The notes below the pieces were generated by a model. That model saw only the letters and a list, made by a program, of their open reading frames with translations. It searched no databases and was not told where the DNA came from. DNA of 22,306 nt from Methanosarcina sp. UBA5 (GTDB taxonomy: Archaea > Halobacteriota > Methanosarcinia > Methanosarcinales > Methanosarcinaceae), in assembly GCF_002505485.1 (NCBI RefSeq), contig NZ_DAVG01000122.1:1-22306 (forward strand), in the 5' to 3' direction. Shown here in pieces: positions 1-7,900 of the stretch. Within the stretch, counting starts at the first letter, position 1; each line of letters begins with the position of its first letter. The position numbers and the translations under genes are program-made.

Positions 1-130
1 GACGGGACTCGGGTGACGGAACTCGGGCAGCGAAGCATTTACATGTAAGGTGAGCATAGAGTCCACGAAAAGCCGACAAAAAGAAAGGCTAAAATAAAAA
101 TAAAACTGGATGACTGGCAGAGGAAAATCA

Positions 131-598
131 ATGGCTGTATGGAAAGGAAAGAAAGTGGTTCTCCGTACCACTATGGGTGATATAACAATTGAACTCTTTG
201 AGGACATGCCGATTACGTCGGGAAATTTCGCAAAACTTGTGGAGAAAGGCTTCTATGACGGAGTTATTTTTCACAGGGTGATTGACAAATTCATGATCCA
301 GGGGGGAGACCCGACAGGTACAGGTATGGGCGGGCCAGGTTATGAGATTCCAGATGAATTCACAAGCCATAACCGGAACGATAGGGGGACTATATCTATG
401 GCAAATGCAGGCCCGAACACAGGCGGCAGCCAGTTCTTTATCAACCTTGTGAACAATAATCATCTTGACAGGATGCACCCTGTGTTCGGAAAGGTAGTAG
501 AGGGCATGGATGTAGTGGATTCTATCGGAAAAGTAAAAACTGACCGCCAAGACCGCCCGAAAACCGAAGTAAAAATTATAAAGGCTGAACTAGTCTGA
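131..598 (+). CDS. cyclophilin-type peptidyl-prolyl cis-trans isomerase
   Basis: Catalyses cis-trans isomerisation of X-Pro bonds and assists protein folding, probably in the cytoplasm because there is no signal peptide. The 155 residues form one cyclophilin domain. Visible family motifs are FHR at about 47-49, IQGGD from about 56, SQFFI from about 100 and HPVFGKV from about 116. The His where human cyclophilin has the cyclosporin-contacting Trp is typical of prokaryotic forms. An ATG exists 21 nt upstream (110), but only the ATG at 131 has a Shine-Dalgarno (GAGG at 120-123, 7 nt away), and homologues begin close to the first beta strand, so 131 is preferred. The gene stands alone; the 109 bases before it hold nothing I can identify. 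Family assignment is firm; substrates are unknown. Confidence 0.95.
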   Translation: MAVWKGKKVVLRTTMGDITIELFEDMPITSGNFAKLVEKGFYDGVIFHRVIDKFMIQGGDPTGTGMGGPGYEIPDEFTSHNRNDRGTISMANAGPNTGGSQFFINLVNNNHLDRMHPVFGKVVEGMDVVDSIGKVKTDRQDRPKTEVKIIKAELV

Positions 599-870
599 AA
601 TTTCTGATATTTCAGGTCGATTCCTACCTTTTATTTTTCCTAGCTTTCCAGCTTTCTATCTTTTATGCTTTCTATTTTTTATTTCCCATATTTCTACTTT
701 CGATTTTTATATTTATCTATTATTTTTAATTTTCACATCTAATTATTTTCTCTATACACTCTTTCTGACATCATTTCTAACCGTCATTTATGGCCACTAT
801 TTCTGATCACAATTTCTGCTCACTATTTCTGATCATATTTTCGGATACAATGATAAAAAAGCCCGCCTAA
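599..870 (+). terminator. T-rich pyrimidine tract after the cyclophilin gene
   Basis: The 316-bp gap between the cyclophilin and the reductase gene has no gene. From about 626 to 760 the + strand is strongly pyrimidine-rich with many T runs and no clear hairpin, as expected for archaeal oligo-T termination. From about 763 to 842 short ATTTCTGATCA/ATTTCTGCTCA-like units recur, forming a degenerate direct repeat just upstream of the next promoter. Confidence 0.5.
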
Positions 871-871
871 T

Positions 872-884
872 TAGAATATAATTT
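872..884 (+). promoter_or_regulatory. TATA box of the ribonucleotide reductase gene
   Basis: An AT-rich box (AGAATATAATTTC) sits about 35 bp before the ATG at 915. This fits an archaeal TATA element giving a very short leader. No good Shine-Dalgarno precedes 915, consistent with near-leaderless translation. Confidence 0.5.
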
Positions 885-914
885 CTTTTATCGGAGACTG
901 ATGAAGCCTGCTGA

Positions 915-2606
915 ATGTTCACAGGAGAAGAGATTTTTGTGTGGGAAATAGAAGAGGGATTGGATTTTCTGGCAAGTGAAACCCTTAAAGCCAGGTATCT
1001 GCGTGAAGGGGAAAAGGATTGGGAGGATGTCTGCGAGAGAGTTGCTAAGGCAATTGCAGTAACTGAGGAAGAGTATCTCGATTTCAAAGACCTCATGGTC
1101 AGAAAGATTTTTCTTCCGAGCTCGCCAACGCTCATGAATGCGGGCACTGAGCTCGGACAGCTCGCAGCCTGTTTTGTAATTCCTGTGGAGGACAGGGTAG
1201 AGGAAATCTTCGATTCGATTAAAACTGCAGCTCTGATCCAGAAAACCGGAGGAGGCACAGGTTTTGATTTCTCAAAAATACGCTCTGAAGGTTCTCCCAG
1301 CTCCTGTAGCGAGGACGCGACGAGTAGCCCTGTAGCTGTCATGAAACTTTTCAATGAGGCAACTGAGATCGTAAAACGATTTGGAAGGCGCCGTGGTGCC
1401 AATATGGGCATCCTTGATATTTCCCACAACGATATTCTTTCTTTCATCAGGGCAAAGCATGTCGAAGGAGAGTTGAGTAATTTCAATCTCTCGGTTATGG
1501 TGTCTGACGCTTTCATGGAACTTGTTGAAACAGATAAGGCTGGCGAAGTCTGGAACAGGCAAACAAGCGTGACAGTCGAGCATATATTTTCCGAGATTGT
1601 AGAAGGAATCTGGAGAAACGGCGAACCGGGCATTCTTTTTTATGACCGAATAAACAGGGATAACTTCACGCCCGCACTTGGAGATATCTCGGCCACAAAT
1701 CCCTGTGGGGAAGAACCGCTTCTGCCTTTTGAAGCCTGCAATTTGGGCAGCATAAATCTTTCCCTTTTCGTTATCGACGGAAAAGTAAACTGGGACTTTC
1801 TTAGGGAAGTAGCCGGAAAAGCTATCCGTTTTCTAGATAACGAAATTGATAAGAATACATATCCTGTTCCGGATATCGAGGCTGCAACTAAGAGGACCCG
1901 GAAAGTAGGGCTTGGGGTAATGGGGCTTCACGATATGTTTTTAAAGCTCGGGCTGCCGTACGATTCACGGGAAGCCCTCGAGCTTGCGGAAAAACTTATG
2001 GAACAGGTTACCTGGGCTTCGATCAGGGAATCAAGGAAACTCGCTGCGGAAAAAGAAAGTTTTCCCGAATATGAGGATTCCACATGGGAACTTCCAATGA
2101 GGAATGCTGCATTAACTGCAGTAGCTCCGACAGGCACGATAAGCATTCTTGCCGGTTGCTCGGCAGGAATCGAACCTGTTTTCAGCTGGGTCTACAGGCG
2201 GGCCCAGACCGTAGGCAGGGAATTTATGCTTGTTCATCCGTTTTTTAGGGCGCATTTCAAATCCAAACTGCCAGAAGCTGACTATAACCGGCTTCTTGAG
2301 CATGTCTATAAATACGGTACCATGCAGACTGTGGAAAATCCGGAACTTGTAAGCGAAGAGGAAAAGCAGCTTTTCAGATCTGCGCTTGACATTGACTGGA
2401 ATGCTCATATTGATATGCAGGCCGCGTTTCAACGACACTGTCATGCAGGAATTTCGAAAACTATCAATATGCCTTATTCCGCAGGAAAAGAGGATATAAA
2501 GCAGGCTTTGATTTATGCCTGGAAACAGGGACTCAAGGGGCTTACTATCTACAGGACCGGAAGCAGGCAGCATGTGGTACTCAGCCTTCAAAAACCTGAA
2601 AACTGA
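915..2606 (+). CDS. nrdJ: adenosylcobalamin-dependent (class II) ribonucleotide reductase
   Basis: Reduces ribonucleotides to deoxyribonucleotides using a cobalamin-generated thiyl radical; cytoplasmic. Of 563 residues, the catalytic set is visible: Asn262, Cys264 and Glu266 in NPCGE (Cys264 as the expected thiyl residue) and Cys86 with Cys275 (EACNLGS) as the expected reducing pair. The barrel signature PTGTISILAGCSAGIEP lies near 410. There is no ATP cone at the N-terminus. The protein ends shortly after GLTIYRTGSRQ and lacks the Cys-rich C-terminal tail that many NrdJ proteins use for re-reduction, so an external thiol donor or another C-terminus is implied. An in-frame stop lies immediately before ATG 915. 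GTG 939, with AGGAG 11 nt upstream, is an alternative start. It is monocistronic. Family assignment is firm; assignment to class II rather than another class rests on the NrdJ_Z-like layout. Confidence 0.9.
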   Translation: MFTGEEIFVWEIEEGLDFLASETLKARYLREGEKDWEDVCERVAKAIAVTEEEYLDFKDLMVRKIFLPSSPTLMNAGTELGQLAACFVIPVEDRVEEIFDSIKTAALIQKTGGGTGFDFSKIRSEGSPSSCSEDATSSPVAVMKLFNEATEIVKRFGRRRGANMGILDISHNDILSFIRAKHVEGELSNFNLSVMVSDAFMELVETDKAGEVWNRQTSVTVEHIFSEIVEGIWRNGEPGILFYDRINRDNFTPALGDISATNPCGEEPLLPFEACNLGSINLSLFVIDGKVNWDFLREVAGKAIRFLDNEIDKNTYPVPDIEAATKRTRKVGLGVMGLHDMFLKLGLPYDSREALELAEKLMEQVTWASIRESRKLAAEKESFPEYEDSTWELPMRNAALTAVAPTGTISILAGCSAGIEPVFSWVYRRAQTVGREFMLVHPFFRAHFKSKLPEADYNRLLEHVYKYGTMQTVENPELVSEEEKQLFRSALDIDWNAHIDMQAAFQRHCHAGISKTINMPYSAGKEDIKQALIYAWKQGLKGLTIYRTGSRQHVVLSLQKPEN

Positions 2607-2673
2607 ACTGGAGTCTCTAAAGAAATCTGTGCCCCAAACTGCATAATAAATATTAAAAAGTGTTATCTTACTA

Positions 2674-2686
2674 AAAATATATATAC
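2674..2686 (+). promoter_or_regulatory. TATA box of the EamA transporter gene
   Basis: AAAAATATATATA lies about 25-30 bp before ATG 2709, so transcription should begin at or just before the start codon. No Shine-Dalgarno is present, which suggests a leaderless mRNA. Confidence 0.6.
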
Positions 2687-2708
2687 ACTCGGTCCCTCTA
2701 AATAATCT

Positions 2709-3674
2709 ATGACTGACACTTTTAAACATCACCTTGAACTGCTAGTCGCCTGCATCATTTACGGTACCGTCGGAATCTACATGCAACAGCTGGAAGACAT
2801 GTCCATAGGCTCAATTATTTTCTACAGACTGTTCTTCGGACTCACAGCCCTTTTGTTTTATCTTGCAATTACCGGAAATTTAAACCAACTTGCTCTAAAA
2901 AGAAAGAAAAAGTATCTGCTTCTCCTGGGAATTCTGTATGTTTCACAGATGTTTTCCTATTATTCGGCAATTCGTTATCTTGGAGCTTCTTCAGCCGTTC
3001 TGCTGCTCTATACGGATCCGATTTATCTGACTATTCTTGCCCCTCTGCTGCTGGGAGAAAAGAACACGGGAAAAACTATTCTTGCTCTTTTCCTTGGCCT
3101 AATAGGAGTCTTCTATGTAACAAGGCCGGAAGGAGGCTTCGAACAGCTTGAGTTTGGCAGTAATTATCTAAAAGGAGTGCTATTCGGGCTTACAGGAGGT
3201 CTTTTCAGCAGCGGCGTAATAATCTCGGTTCGCTATCTCAGAGATGAATATAACGGGCTTACCCAGCTCTTCTGGCAGAGTACAATCAGCTTGTTCTTCC
3301 TTTCACCCTTTGCGATTTCCGTTCCACGGGATGTGCTTACTGCAAACCTTCCAGTTCTTATACTTTTCGGGGTACTGATTACAGGTATAGGGGCAGTGTT
3401 TTATATAAGGGGTGTAACAGGCGTGAGTGCTATTACGGGCAGCATCCTTACCCTACTTGAGCCGGTTTCCTGTATATTCTTCGACTACACGGTACTCGGG
3501 AACCCGATTCACAACGGGATGATTACTGGCTGTATTTTCATCCTTGCTGCGGCAATTGTAATAAGCCTCGATGATTCGGTTTCCCTGAAAAAATTAGTTT
3601 TTCGGGAGAAAACAGCCTTTGGCAAAAGGACTTTTGTCAGGAAAAAGCCGTTTTTAAGAGCACAGAGTAAATAA
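2709..3674 (+). CDS. DMT-superfamily (EamA) transporter, 10 TM
   Basis: Integral membrane protein of 321 residues with the twofold EamA repeat: about ten hydrophobic helices, the first group to about residue 140 and the second from about 155 to 290, followed by a very basic cytoplasmic tail rich in Lys and Arg. Typical features are the N-terminal YGTVGIYMQ segment, the helix-breaking region around FYRLFFG and the second-repeat pattern around GVLFGLTGGLFSSGV. Members export or import metabolites such as amino acids or drugs; the substrate cannot be read from sequence. The start at 2709 follows a strong TATA box with almost no leader. It is followed by a long pyrimidine tract, so it is probably a single-gene transcript. 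Confidence 0.85.
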   Translation: MTDTFKHHLELLVACIIYGTVGIYMQQLEDMSIGSIIFYRLFFGLTALLFYLAITGNLNQLALKRKKKYLLLLGILYVSQMFSYYSAIRYLGASSAVLLLYTDPIYLTILAPLLLGEKNTGKTILALFLGLIGVFYVTRPEGGFEQLEFGSNYLKGVLFGLTGGLFSSGVIISVRYLRDEYNGLTQLFWQSTISLFFLSPFAISVPRDVLTANLPVLILFGVLITGIGAVFYIRGVTGVSAITGSILTLLEPVSCIFFDYTVLGNPIHNGMITGCIFILAAAIVISLDDSVSLKKLVFREKTAFGKRTFVRKKPFLRAQSK

Positions 3675-3679
3675 GACTT

Positions 3680-3776
3680 TATCTTTGAGCTCTATCTTTC
3701 CTTTTTCTTTTCTTCCTATTCTTTTTTCTTTCCTTTATTTTTCCTTCTCTCCTTCTCTTCCTTTCAGCGTTTCTTA
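3680..3776 (+). terminator. pyrimidine-only tract after the transporter
   Basis: Nearly 100 nt of C/T with repeated TTTTC and TTTCC runs directly follow the transporter stop. Oligo-T termination is the simplest reading. Confidence 0.5.
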
Positions 3777-3778
3777 TT

Positions 3779-4066
3779 AATGAAGCAAGTGCAGCAGAAC
3801 CTAAAATTTATCCAGAAATACTCAAAGAACTTAAAAGATACAGAAAGAAAGGAATTACAAGCCTTCTCGAAATGAAGAAATTAAAAGGGGGCTATTGTTT
3901 ACCTGTTTTCTCTTTTATTTTCTTTTTTATATATCGTTATCGAACATTTATTTCAGTCGAATACCCTGCTAGCTTACTGCGGGGATGGAAAACTTCCCCG
4001 GTAATCGTTGATGATAATATAATTTACCAACTCCATTTTTTGGTTGTTAACTTCTGCTCAAACTAA
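3779..4066 (+). pseudogene. possible relic coding frame without a start
   Basis: An open frame continues from the pyrimidine tract to a stop at 4064-4066. Its first part reads like protein (NEASAAEPKIYPEILKEL, then a Lys/Arg-rich stretch ending in EMKKLKGG at about 3890). The part after it is AT-driven and hydrophobic. No Shine-Dalgarno or usable start precedes the protein-like portion, and the ATG at 3872 falls inside it. I do not recognise the family. It may be the tail of a decayed gene, or chance; low confidence. Confidence 0.2.
3980..4000. other. small hairpin CGGGGA/TCCCCG
   Basis: Six perfect GC-rich base pairs (3980-3985 with 3995-4000) with a 9-nt loop, inside otherwise AT-rich DNA. 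Function unknown. Confidence 0.4.
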
Positions 4067-4104
4067 ATTGTTTTGGGCTATTATTTCCTTTGACAGAATT
4101 TGGA

Positions 4105-4152
4105 GCGGTGGCGCGAACATACCCCTTTACTTGCAGCGGGGTGCGCCAGCGC
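4105..4152. other. strong GC-rich stem-loop in gene-poor DNA
   Basis: 4105-4114 (GCGGTGGCGC) pairs with 4143-4152 (GCGCCAGCGC) with one mismatch. Inside, ACCCC (4121-4125) pairs with GGGGT (4138-4142), separated from the outer stem on one side by a 6-nt bulge. The loop is 12 nt. It is the only such GC-rich island in the 573 bp between the EamA gene and the next gene. It could be a structured RNA, a processing or termination element, or a mobile-element end; the sequence does not decide. Confidence 0.5.
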
Positions 4153-4307
4153 AGCTTTGATTTTTAACTAAAAAGTTTTTTAAAAATTAATAATACATGG
4201 ATTTATATTAAATAGATTATATATTATTATATATACCACTACTTTGTATGTGGTCAAATGTGCAGGGAGCGAAGGCTATACTCTCTTTGACTCTGGCTAT
4301 CCCTCTA

Positions 4308-4321
4308 AGTATAATATATAG
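4308..4321 (+). promoter_or_regulatory. candidate TATA box for the HdeD-like operon
   Basis: AGTATAATATATAG lies 120-135 bp before the start at 4443. A second AT-rich box lies at about 4213-4236. Either would give a long leader containing the hairpin at 4350-4374. Confidence 0.4.
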
Positions 4322-4349
4322 GCCATTTAGAAACATGAAATCCTGTATT

Positions 4350-4374
4350 CAGATAAGGGATAGCTCCTTATCTG
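4350..4374 (+). promoter_or_regulatory. perfect 9-bp hairpin in the 5' leader of the HdeD-like gene
   Basis: CAGATAAGG (4350-4358) pairs perfectly with CCTTATCTG (4366-4374) around a 7-nt loop, about 70 nt before the start codon and downstream of the nearest TATA box. A role in attenuation or mRNA stability is possible but only inferred. Confidence 0.45.
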
Positions 4375-4442
4375 TGTTTATGTCTATATTCTGGCCACAG
4401 AAAGTATGGTTTAAGTACAAAATAGTCGGGGAGATAAATTTT

Positions 4443-5012
4443 ATGGAACAACCAGTTGATGTTACGGAACAGTCAACTAACTATAATAGCACTATCGAAT
4501 ACGAAATACTGCAGGTGCCCTGGTGGGTTGTCCTTCTGGAAGGGATCATTGCCATCCTTGTAGGCTTATTCCTCTTATACAGGCCTGCAGCAACCACTGT
4601 CTTTCTTATACAGATTCTTGGTATTTTCTGGCTAGCAGAAGGAATCCTTTCTGTCATAGGAGCACTGATATTCTCGGGCAATAGGGTATGGAAGTTGCTT
4701 TCGGGCATCCTGAGCATTATTGCAGGAGTTGTCATACTGATGTACCCAATCTACAGTCCTTTCGTAGTCCTTACATTATTCGTTATTTTCATAGGGGTAT
4801 GGGCTATTATTAATGGGATCGTAAAAATTGCCCTGGCCCTTAAAGGAGGAGGATGGGGAATAGGAATTATCGGTATCCTTACTATAATTTTGGGTCTTCT
4901 TCTTTTAACCAATTCTCTGGTAGGAGTCTTGTTTTTGCCATGGATGTTCGGCTTTTTCCTTATTATCGGGGGAATCGGGTCACTTATCTGGGGCTTAAGA
5001 ATGAGGACCTGA
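4443..5012 (+). CDS. HdeD-like (DUF308) membrane protein
   Basis: Membrane protein of 189 residues with about six hydrophobic helices in three paired repeats, the layout of the HdeD/DUF308 family. The repeated glycine-rich pattern is visible around LEGIIAILVGLFLL, LLSGILSIIAGVVIL and IIGILTIILGLLLL. In Escherichia coli HdeD is linked to acid resistance; in archaea the role is unknown. The frame is open to an ATG at 4248, but ATG 4443 is chosen because GGGGAG (4428-4433) lies 9 nt before it and homologues begin with a short soluble N-terminus followed by the first helix. The small membrane gene at 5050 follows after 37 bp and probably shares the transcript. Confidence 0.8.
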   Translation: MEQPVDVTEQSTNYNSTIEYEILQVPWWVVLLEGIIAILVGLFLLYRPAATTVFLIQILGIFWLAEGILSVIGALIFSGNRVWKLLSGILSIIAGVVILMYPIYSPFVVLTLFVIFIGVWAIINGIVKIALALKGGGWGIGIIGILTIILGLLLLTNSLVGVLFLPWMFGFFLIIGGIGSLIWGLRMRT

Positions 5013-5049
5013 AGCAGGCTATTACAGGACAGGGAGGAGAGATTCGATT

Positions 5050-5430
5050 ATGGAAAGACCTATTGGTGTCACTATACTGGCCTTTGTAGCTGTTGTTCTG
5101 GCGTTTTTAAACGCTATTGTAATGCTTCGATTTCTTGGCTTTTTGCCTTTTTTAGGGGTAATTGAGGGCCGTATTTTCAGTATCTGGTATGCACTACTGT
5201 ACGGCCTGCTCGTCTACATATGGGTGTGGCTGGCTCAGATGCTCTGGCAGGTGGAACAGCAAGCCTGGATGTTTCTGGCTGTTATTACGATATTCAATCT
5301 GTGCATTGATTTTGTGGTACTGGTTACTGGAGGTTCATGGTATGATGTGAATTTTTCAGTCCTCGTGAATACCCTCATTATCATCTATATCATGCTGCCT
5401 GGAGTGAGAGGGGCATTTGGGACAGATTAA
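5050..5430 (+). CDS. small hydrophobic membrane protein, unknown function
   Basis: 126 residues with about four transmembrane helices (roughly 6-27, 42-64, 72-94 and 100-118) and short loops. I cannot assign a named family beyond a generic small integral membrane protein. GGGAGGAGA at 5032-5040 provides a strong Shine-Dalgarno for ATG 5050. It lies 37 bp after the HdeD-like gene and looks co-transcribed, so the two may act together in envelope stress or membrane organisation; that is inferred from position only. Confidence 0.7.
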   Translation: MERPIGVTILAFVAVVLAFLNAIVMLRFLGFLPFLGVIEGRIFSIWYALLYGLLVYIWVWLAQMLWQVEQQAWMFLAVITIFNLCIDFVVLVTGGSWYDVNFSVLVNTLIIIYIMLPGVRGAFGTD

Positions 5431-5540
5431 GGAGTAAAGACGCAGGTGGTATAGGTTACGATTCTTAAGGCAATCAAAAAAGTTCATGCCATCCTGCTCT
5501 TGCTTTAATTCCTAGGTCTCCTGGATGTAAATAGAATGAG

Positions 5541-7214
5541 GTGAGCTTTTTCCTGCAGATATTGCGCCTTTGTTGTGCCTTATATCAACTTATAGGAGGC
5601 GTTAACATAGAAAGAAAGACTGTACTTGCTGCACTCGTGCTTGCAATGTTTGTGCTTGTTATTGATACGACAATAATGAATGTCTCTATTTCTACGCTTA
5701 TCGAAGATTTTGACACTAACGTTACCACTGTCCAGGCTGCCATTACACTCTATTCTCTTGTAATGGCATCGTTTATGATTACCGGGGGAAAGCTTGGAGA
5801 CATTATTGGCCGAAAAAAGGCATTCAGGACAGGACTGATCATCTACGGCACTGGTTCTTTCCTGACTGCAATCAGCCCGACAATGGTTGTGCTGTTTATA
5901 GGCTGGTCAATCTTTGAAGGGCTAGGAGCTACCCTTGTCATGCCTGCTATCCAGACGCTCGTGACTTCAAACTACAGCGGAAAGGACCGTGCTCTTGCTT
6001 ATGGCATATTAGGGGGAATCGTTGCAAGCGCGATTGCCCTCGGGCCCATTATAGGAGGTTGGCTGACAACGGAGTACACCTGGAGGCTTGCCTTTGGCGG
6101 GGAGGTAGTGATCGTACTCATTCTCCTGTTGTTAAGCAGGTATATTCTGGATGCACCCCTTGAGACTGAAGAAAAACCCAGGCTGGATATAGTCGGCTCG
6201 ATAATTTCTGCGCTGGGAATGGGGCTTATTGTTTTTGGGATATTGCTGGCAGGGACTTATGGCTGGTGGAAGGCCCGTCAGCCCTTCTTAATAGGAGGGA
6301 TTGAAATTTCTCCGTTCGGGCTTTCTCCTACCCCGGTATTTATTGCAGCAGGAGGCATTATCTTGCTGTGCTTTGCCTTCTGGGAATTTCACGTCATTAC
6401 TCTGGGGAAGATGCCACTCGTAAGGCTCGATGTACTCAGGGACCGCGGGATTACTTCAGGCATTTTTGTCCAGATGATTCAAACTGTTCTTATCGGAGGT
6501 TTCCTGTTCAGCATGGCTCTTTTCCTCCAGATTGCCCTGGGTCTCAACGCTATGCAAACAGGCTTTCTCTACCTCCCCCTTTCCATACCACTTTTAATTG
6601 CTTCACTTACAGCATCCAGGTTATCTGCCCGCATAGCCCCAAAGCGTATCATCCAGGTTGGGCTACTAGTACTTATCACAGGGCTTTTACTGGTTATTGA
6701 AACCATTAATGTGGAGGTTCGAGGGCTTGCCCTGCTGACCGGTTTTGCCTTAATAGGTATAGGCGTGGGAGTTATAGTATCCCAGATAATGAATCTCGCC
6801 CTCTCTCAGGTAGTTCCTGAAAGGACAAGCGAGACAGCTGCCCTTATGAGCACTTCCCAGAACCTGGGTATGGCTATTGGGACTGCCCTGATGGGTTCCA
6901 TCGTCGTTGTGGGTCTGGTTGGAGGAGCCACTACCCTTATCGATGACAGTACTGTTATTCTAGAGGATCTCAAGCCCTCCGTGATATTGGCGGTAGAGGA
7001 AAACGCCCGTTTTTTGAGCAATGAAGAACTAACAGCTATCCTGGAAGATGCTCCTCCTGACCTTTCACAGGAGGTCCTGAGAATCAACGAGATCGCTCGC
7101 ATTCATGGGATAAAAGCTTCCCTCTGGGGGCTGGTTATTTTTGCAATATTCGGTATAATTGCTTCGATCTTTCTGCCGCCCGAAATTCTGGTTCCCTCGC
7201 AAACTGAGCGGTGA
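5541..7214 (+). CDS. major facilitator superfamily transporter, DHA2-type, 14 TM
   Basis: Proton-coupled drug/metabolite exporter family with about 14 hydrophobic helices. Motif A is visible as GGKLGDIIGRKKAF in the loop after helix 2, and the antiporter motif C as LGPIIGGW in helix 5. An aspartate in the first helix (VIDTTIMN) is typical of DHA2 members. The coordinates use the legal GTG at 5541, which has no good Shine-Dalgarno. A perfect AGGAGG at 5594-5599 is followed 7 nt later by ATA (5607-5609), exactly where homologues would begin (then ERKTVLAALVLA). The natural start may therefore be an AUA codon at 5607, giving 535 residues. The substrate is unknown. It is probably its own transcript or the distal part of the membrane-gene cluster. 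Confidence 0.9.
   Translation: MSFFLQILRLCCALYQLIGGVNIERKTVLAALVLAMFVLVIDTTIMNVSISTLIEDFDTNVTTVQAAITLYSLVMASFMITGGKLGDIIGRKKAFRTGLIIYGTGSFLTAISPTMVVLFIGWSIFEGLGATLVMPAIQTLVTSNYSGKDRALAYGILGGIVASAIALGPIIGGWLTTEYTWRLAFGGEVVIVLILLLLSRYILDAPLETEEKPRLDIVGSIISALGMGLIVFGILLAGTYGWWKARQPFLIGGIEISPFGLSPTPVFIAAGGIILLCFAFWEFHVITLGKMPLVRLDVLRDRGITSGIFVQMIQTVLIGGFLFSMALFLQIALGLNAMQTGFLYLPLSIPLLIASLTASRLSARIAPKRIIQVGLLVLITGLLLVIETINVEVRGLALLTGFALIGIGVGVIVSQIMNLALSQVVPERTSETAALMSTSQNLGMAIGTALMGSIVVVGLVGGATTLIDDSTVILEDLKPSVILAVEENARFLSNEELTAILEDAPPDLSQEVLRINEIARIHGIKASLWGLVIFAIFGIIASIFLPPEILVPSQTER
5594..5609 (+). promoter_or_regulatory. ribosome binding site preceding an ATA codon
   Basis: AGGAGG at 5594-5599 is the best Shine-Dalgarno near the transporter. 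Seven nt downstream is ATA, in frame, with no ATG, GTG or TTG in the usual window. See the transporter entry for the start-codon question. Confidence 0.5.
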
Positions 7215-7441
7215 AATGCCTGCAGTTTGAGAAATTTTAAAAGATTATTTACGGCTGGAAGAATTATTTCTAAACTTTATCATGGTTAAAAACATCAGGA
7301 TAAAAAATATTTTTCTTTTCCATCTGTATATTGAGAGTAAAAACTGTTTTCATTCTTATGGCAATTCAATTTGAAAAACAGGACTTTTCTGCCAGCAAAA
7401 TCTTTGAACTAATTTATTACAGGATTTTAATTTAAGGACGA

Positions 7442-7453
7442 AAAATATATATT
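7442..7453 (+). promoter_or_regulatory. TATA box of the winged-helix gene
   Basis: AAAATATATATT is centred about 26 bp before ATG 7473, implying a leaderless transcript. The rest of the 258-bp gap from 7215 shows nothing further. Confidence 0.55.
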
Positions 7454-7472
7454 TATCTTTTATAAACTAGGC

Positions 7473-7751
7473 ATGATGAGATCTAACCTGATCACAATCC
7501 TTTTGTCTTCCGAAAAAAGAACAGACCTGCTTCTCCTCCTCAAAGAAAAGCCCCAGACCATTGAAGAGATCAATAATGAGCTTGATACAAATTCGGTCGC
7601 GATCCTGCCCCAGCTTAAAAAGCTAAAGGAAAAAGGGCTCGTGATTCAGCATGATAAAATGTATGAGCTTTCCCTGTTTGGGAAAATTATTGTCCGAAAA
7701 GTGGAGTCTCTTGTAAAGGCTTTAAGGCAGCTTGAAAATGATTTCAATTAA
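7473..7751 (+). CDS. short winged-helix transcriptional regulator
   Basis: 92 residues forming a single ArsR-like winged helix: helix 1 at about 2-13 (LITILLSSEKRTDLLLLL), a turn and helix 2 (TIEEINNEL), recognition helix (NSVAILPQLKKLKEKG), wing (LVIQHDKMYELS), then a C-terminal helix. It resembles the DNA-binding half of Methanosarcina Msr/FilR1-type regulators, which normally carry a large additional C-terminal domain of more than 150 residues; that domain is absent. Nothing in the following 240 bp on this strand looks like it, so the protein is either naturally short or an old truncation. Its stop overlaps by 8 bp a relic frame on the opposite strand. Confidence 0.75.
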   Translation: MMRSNLITILLSSEKRTDLLLLLKEKPQTIEEINNELDTNSVAILPQLKKLKEKGLVIQHDKMYELSLFGKIIVRKVESLVKALRQLENDFN

Positions 7752-7900
7752 GCTGTCTTAGAGATATTTCTAACTTAGCTTTGCTAAACCTTTTTCCTGA
7801 ATCTACGAATCCGTTAGCCCATTCAAGAATGAGGTAAAGATGCGGATAAGACATTCCTGCCACTCTCAATCTCTGCTGCCAGCTAATGAATAAGTACCAG
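7744..7900 (-). pseudogene. relic coding frame downstream of fumarase beta
   Basis: On the - strand a stop-free frame runs from just after the 30-bp repeats to a TGA at 7746-7744. It reads convincingly as protein (for example ISWQQRLRVAGMSYPHLYLI and ending in KAKLEISLRQLN) and is in the same phase as the fumarase beta gene. An ATG at 7854-7852 would give only 36 residues. I do not recognise the family. It could be a tiny gene, the end of a lost gene, or chance. Confidence 0.3.

Noticed and set aside
833..1633. A 266-codon - strand frame opposite the ribonucleotide reductase
   Set aside because: Serine-rich translation typical of antisense to a conserved gene; the + strand gene is unmistakable.
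4248..4442. An N-terminal extension of the HdeD-like protein starting at 4248
   Set aside because: The added 65 residues span a TATA-like box and a hairpin, while ATG 4443 has a good Shine-Dalgarno.
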